In this document: one piece after another, positions 54,675 through 62,508 of the stretch
How the letters are laid out: each line of letters starts with the position of its first letter
How positions within the stretch are numbered: position 1 is the first letter of the stretch
From: Chloropicon primus
Taxonomy: Eukaryota; Chlorophyta; Chloropicophyceae; Chloropicales; Chloropicaceae
Assembly (NCBI GenBank): GCA_023205875.1
Contig: CP060758.1
Location: 248,001-312,000, forward strand
Length of the DNA: 64,000 nucleotides
Direction of reading: 5' to 3'
Translations under genes and position numbers: made by a program
The notes under the pieces: generated by a model
Database searches by the model: none
Told to the model about the DNA's origin: nothing
The model's input: the letters and a program-made list of their open reading frames with translations, nothing else

Positions 54675-57440
54675 ATGAGCGGCGTCCAGTGCAGACGCAG
54701 AGGGAAGGTGAAGCATGGAGCATGGGTGAAGCAGCAAGAACACTATGGCTCCTCGACGAGGGCGAGGCCTCGTCGCCGCGTTCGAGAAGGAGGGAGAAGG
54801 AGAAGGGAAGGAGGATCTGGATCTACCTTCTTTGGTTCCGTGAGGCTGGCCGCGTCGGGTTCCACGACGACGACGACGACGATGAACTTGCCGTCTCCTG
54901 CGAGGAGGTTGCAGAGGTTGGAGGTGCCGTGTCTGGTGGCCAAGGTGACGCCTGAGGACGTGCTCGGGTCCTCGTCCGCCTGGAGGGAGCTCCAGACTTG
55001 CTTGAGGAACACCTCGGAAGCGAGGAGCCAAGGGAGAGGGAGCGGCCTGTCTGCCGTTGTCATCTTTGGCTCGGACGACGCCAACAAGCTCTACGAGGCG
55101 GGCATCAAGGCGAAGGAGGTGATGAAGAGCTTCCCGGCGGTGCCTCTTCTGCTGCACGGGAGGCCGGACATCGCGGCGGCTTGCGGGTGCGAGGGCGTCG
55201 TGCTCTCCGCGACGGACATCCCCACCGTGGCAGCGAGAAAAATTTTGGGGAACGACGAGAGCGGCGACGAGCAGGCCTCTATCGTGGTGAGGGAGGTCTC
55301 CGACGCGGAGACTGCTAGGACGAGCGCGGAGCAGGGCGCGTCCGCACTTCTCGTGGACTGCTCGCCGGGTAACGAAGTCGACCTCGACGCGATCAAGTCG
55401 TCCCAGCGTGGCGCGGCGTCCATTCCGGTGCTGGTCAGCATGGGCGCGGGCTCAGAGGCGGACGGGCCCGCCGCGCTCGAGGACATCGACGGGTTTGTGG
55501 GAGACATGGGAGCGCTGACGGACCTCGGGAACCATTTTAGGGGCAAGGGCCCCGGGTCCAAGTTTGCGGACATCTTCAGCAACGCGCTGCTGTCGAGAGA
55601 GGAGCGGGAGTCCTCCGCCAACGAGGGTTCGTCGCCAGATTCGTTCCTCACGTCGCCGGCAAAGGAAAGCGGTCCCGACGCCAGTGCCCCGAAGGAGCTC
55701 AAAAAAGGAATTGAGGGGGGGTTGAGAGACCTTCAAGCCGTGGTGAACGAGAAGGCCCCTCGGCTGATTGACGGCCAGGAAGGCAACGCGTCCACGCTTA
55801 TCTCCGATGCGTTGGAGGCCCTGAATGAGGCGATCCTCCTCGTGATCGTGGGCGAATTCAACGCAGGAAAGTCCTCCGTGATCAACGCGCTTCTCAGAGA
55901 GCCGATGCTTCCCACCGGGGTGGTGCCCACGACGAACGAGATCTGCATGATCAAGTACGGGGACGAGATGGAAATGACGCAGCAGGAGGACGGGACCTTC
56001 CTCAAGTTGGTTCCTTGTGACATGCTGAAGGCGATGACGATCGTGGACACGCCCGGCACGAATGTCGTGCTGGAGAGACAGCAGAAGCTGACGGAGGACT
56101 TCATTCCCAAAGCGGACCTGGTCCTGTTCACGCTGAGCGCGGACAGACCCTTGTCAGAAAGCGAGACGAAGTTCATGGCCTTCATCAAGCAGTGGAGCAA
56201 AAAGATCGTTTTTGTTCTCAACAAGAAGGAGCTGCTGACGGACCAAGAGGTCACGGAGGTCTCCTCATTCGTGCAAAGCAACGCCTCCCAGATACTGGGC
56301 CTGCAGGAGCCGAGGATTTACCCCGTCTCCGCAAAGTTGGAGGAGGAAAACAGCGCCGACAGCGGCTTTGGTCAGCTCAACCAGGTGATCAAGGACTCGA
56401 CGGGAGCCGCGCTTGGAGACGGCTGGAAGCTTAAGTTCCAAACCGCTTTGTCGCTGGGACAATCGCTTTGCAATGCCCTGAAGGAACAGATAAGGGTCAA
56501 GAACGAAGTGCTGGTGCAAGAGACGAAAGTCGTCGAATCGATCGCAAAGCAGATGAAGAAGTTCAGCCGGGAGATGCAGAGAGATGCGAATGTACAATAC
56601 TCAAACATGAACCGTTCGATGGATTCTGTTTTCAAGGCCACGGAGGAGCTGACGGACAACTTGCTGTCCCTCAACAATGCCAAGGACATCAGCGGGTACA
56701 TTTCGGGCAAGGACACTGTGAAGGCCTCTCCGAGTGCAGAGATCCTCAGCAATTTCGAGGAAGCTTTGAGGACCGCAGTAGCAGAGCACAGGGGCTGGCT
56801 GCTGGAGAACTGCAACCAGCAGCTCTCGTACTACAGCGCATTCCTGAACGAGAAAGCAAGCGACCTTGCCTCCCAGAAAAACAACTTGTCCTCCTCCGTG
56901 CAGTCCTCTGATGGTAGCTTGGGAGCACCAGTAGCCTGTGAGCTGGGCGAGCTGCTGAAGGACAGACTGAATGCGGAAGAGGCCTTGCTCTCGATGTCCT
57001 CGGAGGTGCTGACAGAGGTGTACGAGACTTCCGTGAAGGAGGCCGCAACGACCTCGTTTGGTACGGCCGGGGGCGCAGTCGTGGTGGCCCTGTTCCTGAC
57101 CTTCCTCCTCAACAGCTTCACGGAAGATCTCGTCGTCCTTGCTTTTGGCGCTGTCGTGGCGTACTTGAGCCTGCAAAGCATTCCGCTTCAAAGAGCACAG
57201 GTCAATTTCTCGATCAGGTCCAAGCTTCAAGACTACATCAAGTCCTTGACCGACGCCTTGAAGAAGGATTTGGAAGTGGCCGTGGAGGAGACCTCTCAAA
57301 GGGTGGAAGCTATGACTGTGCCGGTAGAAGAAATGATTTCGAGCGAGAAGGACGAGCTGGAGAGGCTGAGGAACCAGCAGGAAGAGCTAGAATCAAATTT
57401 CGAGGACTTGCTGGTGAAAGTGAGTGCTCTCAAGGGGTAA
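54675..57440 (+). CDS. FZL: FZL-type dynamin-like GTPase of plastid membranes, 921 aa
   Basis: FZL is a bacterial-dynamin/mitofusin-like GTPase remodelling thylakoids in plants. A basic, transit-like leader (about 70 residues) precedes a region resembling the thiamine-phosphate-synthase-like domain of plant FZL (LSAVVIFGSDDANKLYEAG, VPLLLHGRPDIAAACGCEGV). The GTPase domain follows: G1 GEFNAGKSS, G2 Thr in VVPTTNE, G3 VDTPGTN, G4 NKKE. Helical bundles follow, then a hydrophobic paddle/hairpin (GGAVVVALFLTFLLNSFTED, LVVLAFGAVVAYLSL) and a terminal coiled coil. The order and length match plant FZL (about 910 aa). The start at 54675 is the first ATG; MNLPSPARR (54882) is an alternative. Confidence 0.9.
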   Translation: MSGVQCRRRGKVKHGAWVKQQEHYGSSTRARPRRRVREGGRRRREGGSGSTFFGSVRLAASGSTTTTTTMNLPSPARRLQRLEVPCLVAKVTPEDVLGSSSAWRELQTCLRNTSEARSQGRGSGLSAVVIFGSDDANKLYEAGIKAKEVMKSFPAVPLLLHGRPDIAAACGCEGVVLSATDIPTVAARKILGNDESGDEQASIVVREVSDAETARTSAEQGASALLVDCSPGNEVDLDAIKSSQRGAASIPVLVSMGAGSEADGPAALEDIDGFVGDMGALTDLGNHFRGKGPGSKFADIFSNALLSREERESSANEGSSPDSFLTSPAKESGPDASAPKELKKGIEGGLRDLQAVVNEKAPRLIDGQEGNASTLISDALEALNEAILLVIVGEFNAGKSSVINALLREPMLPTGVVPTTNEICMIKYGDEMEMTQQEDGTFLKLVPCDMLKAMTIVDTPGTNVVLERQQKLTEDFIPKADLVLFTLSADRPLSESETKFMAFIKQWSKKIVFVLNKKELLTDQEVTEVSSFVQSNASQILGLQEPRIYPVSAKLEEENSADSGFGQLNQVIKDSTGAALGDGWKLKFQTALSLGQSLCNALKEQIRVKNEVLVQETKVVESIAKQMKKFSREMQRDANVQYSNMNRSMDSVFKATEELTDNLLSLNNAKDISGYISGKDTVKASPSAEILSNFEEALRTAVAEHRGWLLENCNQQLSYYSAFLNEKASDLASQKNNLSSSVQSSDGSLGAPVACELGELLKDRLNAEEALLSMSSEVLTEVYETSVKEAATTSFGTAGGAVVVALFLTFLLNSFTEDLVVLAFGAVVAYLSLQSIPLQRAQVNFSIRSKLQDYIKSLTDALKKDLEVAVEETSQRVEAMTVPVEEMISSEKDELERLRNQQEELESNFEDLLVKVSALKG

Positions 57441-57568
57441 GGCTTGGGGGCCAGGGGAACAACGAAGGTAATAAACTTTTTGGACAATAACTTCGAGAAA
57501 AGTTTTTATTGAAACAAGAAATAGCATTTAATGTACAGCAAACATACACACGCGTGATGCTCAAGTAA

Positions 57569-59602
57569 TCAACGCCTGTCCGTCTTTCCGATTCCTCTCT
57601 TACCCGAGAACAAATGCTTGGGCATCTCGTTTGGTATGATTCTGTCTCCCTCTCCCTTTCTGGCAAGCTTCTGCATCTTGCGTTGCATCTTGTCGGACAA
57701 GATCTGGGCCTTCATCTTCTGTGCGGAATGCTTGAAACCTGAACCTGGCTCAGCAGAATGAGCAACAGATGGTCCGCGGGATCTTGATCGCGACTTGGAA
57801 CTGTGCGTGCGGCCAAGGACTGCTGACCTGGACTTGGACCTGGACTTGGACCTGCCTTCCATGTCCTCGTCGTCCTCGAGGGCTCTCTTCTTGCCCCTTC
57901 TCGTGACAGACCTTCCCCTGTTCCTTTCGATGGCTGCACTTGCGTCCACGCCCATCTCCCCGAGCTCGTCTCTCATCCTCCTCGACGTCAACCTTCTCTC
58001 GGTGTCATGCTTGCGAGCGATGTGCGCGGAGCCTTGCCCCTTCTGCTTCTTCTTCCTGTGGTCCATGATAATCTTTGACTTCTTGGCCCTGATCTTCTTC
58101 AGCGTCTGCTTCTCCTCCGCCGTGAGGTCGTCCTCACTCTCCTCGTCCATCTGGTTCTCCTCTTCCTGGAGCATGGCTTCCTCCTCCCTCTCGAGCTCGG
58201 CGAGTCGCTCCTCGATATCCGGGTCCACGAAGTCAGCGACGTTGTGCCCGTCAAATATCTCGGGAATCTTGTCGTACTTCCACTCGTCCTTCTCCAGCAG
58301 GTAGTTCTTCCTGACATCCATGGAGTAGACGCCAGCTCCCCCGTTCTCCTCCTGCAAGTCCTTCTCTGTCTTGCGCTCCGATTTGGGGTACCCTGCCTTG
58401 GCGTTCGCGAGCACCGACTTGGGGATGTTCGGGGCTCGGACACCCGTTGACGGCAGGGCGACGTGAAGCCTGTTGAGCACATCATTCGTCTTCCTCGTCT
58501 TGAGCTTCTGGTCCACTCTGGACATCAAAAGCATCTCGCAGGCCTTGTTCTTGACGTCACTGACGCCGTCTTCCTTGAGGGTGCTCATGGTGACAAGACC
58601 TCCGTCGGCGCTGCTGGAGTCGACGACCATGCTCGCGGTGAGACCCGCGCAATTCATGTCCGCGGCCTTCTTCATCTCCTCAAGGAGGTCCTTGCTCTTC
58701 TGCGGCAGGTCCTCCATGGCCTGGGCGTCCGTCTTGTTGCACACGACCAAGAGGGGCTTGTTGGCGAAGAGGGGCTTGATGGAGTGGAAAAGGGCGGCCT
58801 GCTGAGCAATCGTGTAGCCGCACTGCTCGGAGATGTCCACGATGTACAGAATCACGGCCCTGAGGTGAGCCAAAGCGGTGATACTCTGCATCTCGATGGT
58901 GTTCCTCGTCTCCAGGGGCCTGTCCAAGATTCCCGGGGTATCGATGACCTGCCACCTCAGGTACTTGAAGTCCATGTGACCCACGTAAAGGGACTTGGTG
59001 GTGAAAGCGTAGGGCTCCACCTCCACGTCCGCCCTCGTGACCGTGTTCATGAAGCTCGACTTACCCACGTTGGGGTAGCCACAAACCAGGAGCGTCCTGG
59101 TGTTCGGGTCGATGGAGGGGAGACGAGACATGTGCTGCCTCACCTGCTCCAGGTACACGAGGCTTGCCTTCTGCTTCTTCATCAGGGTGCACATCCGCCC
59201 CAAAGCCGCCTTCTTCAGCTGCTTGCACCTGTACAGAGAGTCGCCGTACTTGAGAAGGCGCACGTAGTCCTTGGCGATCTTATCGATGAGACCCACCGCG
59301 GTGTGTATCTGACCAAGAGCCAACTTGTAGTGGTCCCTGTCATACAACACGTTCATCAGGTCGCTGTAGAACGGGTGGATGTCATCCAACTTTGGAAACG
59401 AGTCCAACACCTTGCCAAGCTTGTCGTGAAAAGTCTGCTGGGTGTACTTCACCTTCCTCATGTAAAACTGGCGGATCCTCGATATCTGCCACTTCCCTCT
59501 TACCACCGTGGGCGTCTGCCTTTGCGTCTTGCTCAACACCACGTCAAGCAAGTCCGACGCCGACGGCACGGTCGGCAACGCCTTGAAGTTGTACACCGGC
59601 AT
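57569..59602 (-). CDS. NOG1: NOG1/GTPBP4 nucleolar GTPase, 677 aa
   Basis: NOG1 is a GTPase of pre-60S particles that inserts its C-terminal tail into the peptide exit tunnel during assembly. The sequence begins MPVYNFKALPTVPSASDLLD, with DVVLSKTQRQTPTVV, RQFYMRKVKYTQQTFHDKL and the N-terminal helical bundle. The GTPase domain has G1 GYPNVGKSS, G3 DTPGILD and G4 NKTD. The NOGCT region (AEEKQTLKKIRAKKSKIIMD) and a basic tail (KSRSKSRS, SAQKMKAQILSDKMQRKMQK) follow. Length is as in the family (about 640-670). It overlaps the same process as DHX37 in this window. The motif is at 59731-59768. Confidence 0.95.
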   Translation of the reverse strand: MPVYNFKALPTVPSASDLLDVVLSKTQRQTPTVVRGKWQISRIRQFYMRKVKYTQQTFHDKLGKVLDSFPKLDDIHPFYSDLMNVLYDRDHYKLALGQIHTAVGLIDKIAKDYVRLLKYGDSLYRCKQLKKAALGRMCTLMKKQKASLVYLEQVRQHMSRLPSIDPNTRTLLVCGYPNVGKSSFMNTVTRADVEVEPYAFTTKSLYVGHMDFKYLRWQVIDTPGILDRPLETRNTIEMQSITALAHLRAVILYIVDISEQCGYTIAQQAALFHSIKPLFANKPLLVVCNKTDAQAMEDLPQKSKDLLEEMKKAADMNCAGLTASMVVDSSSADGGLVTMSTLKEDGVSDVKNKACEMLLMSRVDQKLKTRKTNDVLNRLHVALPSTGVRAPNIPKSVLANAKAGYPKSERKTEKDLQEENGGAGVYSMDVRKNYLLEKDEWKYDKIPEIFDGHNVADFVDPDIEERLAELEREEEAMLQEEENQMDEESEDDLTAEEKQTLKKIRAKKSKIIMDHRKKKQKGQGSAHIARKHDTERRLTSRRMRDELGEMGVDASAAIERNRGRSVTRRGKKRALEDDEDMEGRSKSRSKSRSAVLGRTHSSKSRSRSRGPSVAHSAEPGSGFKHSAQKMKAQILSDKMQRKMQKLARKGEGDRIIPNEMPKHLFSGKRGIGKTDRR

Positions 59603-59730
59603 GTTGGCTTGAAGACCGCGATACTACTCGAGCTGCTCTCTCTCTCTCTCTCCTCTCGCCTCTCTCCTCGATGCGAAGGGATGCGAAGGGATGCGCGAGT
59701 ATTCACAAGCGCGTCGTGGGTCAAAATCCA

Positions 59731-59768
59731 CAACCAAAGGGTCTATGGAAAGGTATCGAGACGCGCTC
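59731..59768 (-). promoter_or_regulatory. Recurrent upstream motif, NOG1
   Basis: Plus strand CAACCAAAGGGTCTATGGAA then AGGTATCGAGACGCGCTC, 130-165 bp before the ATG. Confidence 0.55.
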
Positions 59769-60082
59769 TCGTTCTGAAACAAGGAAGCTTCCCTTACTTT
59801 TCGCCCTCGTCGTCAAACTCCACGCGCTTTCCTCTCCAGTCGTGCGCCACTGCAGACTGCAGACTGCAGCTTTTTTCTGGCGGCTCCCCATGAAATTTCA
59901 CATTATACTTCATATGAACGAGTATACTTTAGTTTCATGAGTATAGTCTCAAATGTGAATCTTATCCTTGCGATCGGAGGATCAGCGAGTGGCGAGTGCG
60001 CGGGACGGCGAAGAGGTGAGTTTGCGAGCGAGGTGGAGGGCGAGGGAGGCGAGAGACGGGAAAGGAAGGTCGACAGGTGGAC

Positions 60083-60312
60083 GTGTCTCTTCGTTCTCTT
60101 TCGATAGACGTGTTGCTCGAAGGGTTTGGCGCCAGTTTGAGCACGAGACGGAGAGACTGATACGAACGCTTCGTCCTCGTTGGTGCCAGCCGGAGGGGTG
60201 AGCTTGTGGACGGTAGAGTGAGCGAGGGAGTCGAGGGAGGCGAGGGCGAGGGCGAGGGATCGAATCCTGGTCTCGCGATCTTTCCAACGACGCCTCGATC
60301 GAGTAGAATTGT
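60083..60312 (+). promoter_or_regulatory. Two recurrent motif copies upstream of the 60610 gene
   Basis: Copy 1 at 60083-60133 (CGTGTCTCTTCGTTCTCTTT, CGATAGACGTG, CTCGAAGGGTTTGG). Copy 2 at 60264-60312 (GAATCCTGGTCTCGCGATC, TTTCCAACGACGCCTCGATC). The TTTC anchors are 182 bp apart. The remaining 60313-60609 holds a short upstream ORF at 60436 (MLRPRRRLPLLFLVTLATLR, 48 aa) in frame with the main gene but closed by a stop. Confidence 0.55.
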
Positions 60313-60609
60313 GCGGCGGAAGACTGGAAGGAGAAGGGTTTCGCTTGACCTGCCTGCAACGACAAGAGGAGCGAAGAGGGAAGGTGAGTCCAGGGCGAGA
60401 AGCAGGTTCCAGGCGGCGTGTCTCGGTCGTCGTCGATGCTTCGCCCTCGTCGTCGCCTCCCGCTCCTCTTTCTCGTGACACTCGCGACTCTGAGGTCCTG
60501 CGGAGGGAAAATCACGCTGACAAACACAACTGCCTGCTCTCTCGTCGACGCTTGGGTTCTGGGGATGGCAGGCGTGGTCTGAGAGGCCAAGGCCAGGGCC
60601 AAGCGCAGG

Positions 60610-62367
60610 ATGGGTTCAAGCGGCGGGAGGGGGATCCTGATGAAGCCGAGGGCGTGTTGCGGCGCCAGATCGCCCGTCTTCCTCGGTACGACGGCTGGAA
60701 AGTGGGCGAGGATGACGAGAGGGAGGCGGGCGACGGGGCCCGTGAGCGACCAGGAGGGGGTGATCTTGAGGCACCGGGGGCGTTGCGTCAGGGGAAACGC
60801 GTCGGAGGAGGCCGAGACGAGGACGGTTTCTGACGAGAACGGGAAGCGGGACGACGGGAACGCGGAGGCCGACAGGGCCCTGACTTCCCTCTTGTCGAGG
60901 CCGGCGAGCAGGAGGCGGGTGACGAGCTGCGACTGCGCGGAGGAAGGCCTGTACGAGCTCCTCATGGTCGCCCAAGAGGGGGGGTACGACAACTCGGCGG
61001 AGTGGAGCCTTCGAGAGTCGTCGCTGGAGCGCCTGGTGGAGATGATCGTGGAGGACGGGAACCCAGATCTCGCGGTGGACTTGTTTCGGGTCGTGTACGG
61101 GGGCTCAAGGAGCCAACTTCCCTTCAAGTGGATCTTTGACGCGTCGCGGTTCAGGTCCTTTGTCCTCGTGTGCCTGATACGGTCCTTGTACCTGGAGAAC
61201 GCCCTGAAGTTCCTCGAGGACTCATGCAAGGTCAGCATGCCCGGGCCGGACCAAGTCAGCTTCGGCACGGTCGTCCCGTCCCCCTCCGCCCCCTCCTCCT
61301 CCCTGACGGTGGTGAAGAGTTTTCACGGCGAGGAGACGGTCGCTTGTGCGTCCTCCAGGTACCTCTTCGACTGCTACTCGGGAATGGTGGTGAGCGCGGA
61401 GAGTGACGCCCCGGCCTCGAGGAGCGAAGGGGCAGTCTTCGAGCTGCTCGAGAAGCGGGTGTTCGCGGGCAACAGCAACAAGTACGCGTTGAACCACAAG
61501 ATCGTCGTGGATGCACCCGACGGGACGGCGAGGGCGTACAAGTTTGCGACCGAGACAGACGAGCTCCCGGCAAAGGTTGGGGACAGGGTCACCGTCATAT
61601 GCGCCAGCAATTCGGAGTCCGCGGGGGGAAGCTTTCCTCCCATCCCTCCCGGATCTTTCAAGGGAGAGCCCAAGTCCCTTTACAATCACAGACAGAGGAA
61701 AACGACTCAGCTTCTCAGGACGTTTGACCCAAACAGCGGGGTCGCGCTGAAGTGGATCGTCCTTGGAACGGCCCTGCTCGCGGGGGGGGACTCCTCGAGC
61801 GCCCTGATCAACCCCGACTTTCCCGCCTTGATTGCTGCGGGGGCCCTCGGCGTGACTGCGGCGGGTGCCGCGGCGAAGGAGCTCATCTTGCCCCAGCTCG
61901 CCAAGCTTCCGACGAACACTTTGGCCTCCGCAGAGCTTCGGCAAGAATTTTTGCAGCAGTACGACGTGATCATAGGAAAGCTGGACGAGCTCCTCGTCTC
62001 GATCAACGAAGACATTCAGCTTCTCGGCAGGTTGTGGGGGCTCCACCACAAGATAGAAGCTCTCGGAAGCAGCGGATCGTACGACGCGCGGCTTCAAAAA
62101 ATTTTGGGGAGCGCCTCTACGCTGGAGGACAGGGTTGCCTCAAAGCTGCAGCTGATAGAGGGGTACTCCCGAGTGTCCCACATGATAGAGATAGAGGTCG
62201 AGCTGGATGCTGACATCGATGCCGCGGAGACGCGGGTGGCCATGTCAGGCATCACGGTGGAGCTCGGCAAGGTGGAAGAGCTGGAAGAGCTCAAGGACGA
62301 GTGGACGATGCAAGTGGAGGCCAAGGACGAGATAGAAAGGCTTCTGGGGTCGTCGGATCAACTCTGA
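60610..62367 (+). CDS. Conserved plastid-type protein of unknown function, 585 aa
   Basis: I recall the C-terminal part from unnamed plastid proteins of land plants and algae: a hydrophobic NPDFPALIAAGALGVTAAGA, AAKELILPQLAKLP, then LRQEFLQQYDVIIGKLDELL, KIEALGSSGSYDARLQKIL, SHMIEIEVELDADIDAAE and an acidic coiled tail. The middle (residues about 130-330) is a mixed alpha/beta region (FKWIFDASRFRSFVLVCLIR, VLNAL-like). The N-terminus is Arg-rich and may be a transit peptide; start choice among several Met is uncertain (60610 or MKPRACC at 60640). No catalytic motif is visible. Function unknown; plastid envelope or thylakoid association is inferred from the hydrophobic stretch. Confidence 0.65.
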   Translation: MGSSGGRGILMKPRACCGARSPVFLGTTAGKWARMTRGRRATGPVSDQEGVILRHRGRCVRGNASEEAETRTVSDENGKRDDGNAEADRALTSLLSRPASRRRVTSCDCAEEGLYELLMVAQEGGYDNSAEWSLRESSLERLVEMIVEDGNPDLAVDLFRVVYGGSRSQLPFKWIFDASRFRSFVLVCLIRSLYLENALKFLEDSCKVSMPGPDQVSFGTVVPSPSAPSSSLTVVKSFHGEETVACASSRYLFDCYSGMVVSAESDAPASRSEGAVFELLEKRVFAGNSNKYALNHKIVVDAPDGTARAYKFATETDELPAKVGDRVTVICASNSESAGGSFPPIPPGSFKGEPKSLYNHRQRKTTQLLRTFDPNSGVALKWIVLGTALLAGGDSSSALINPDFPALIAAGALGVTAAGAAAKELILPQLAKLPTNTLASAELRQEFLQQYDVIIGKLDELLVSINEDIQLLGRLWGLHHKIEALGSSGSYDARLQKILGSASTLEDRVASKLQLIEGYSRVSHMIEIEVELDADIDAAETRVAMSGITVELGKVEELEELKDEWTMQVEAKDEIERLLGSSDQL

Positions 62368-62508
62368 TGGGAAGCGTGGTGTACAAGAACAAGAAAAGAA
62401 GAAAACATTTTGTGGTGTATCGAATAGGAAGTATTATGAAACAAACAAACAAGCAAAATTATGAAACAAGAAGCCATCTATGGCTTTGATGAACCAGAAC
62501 GGGGCTCC

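Noticed and set aside
60436-60582. 48-codon ORF with a signal-peptide-like start upstream of the 60610 gene
   Set aside because: Closed by a stop before the main start, no conservation evidence; treated as an upstream ORF at most.
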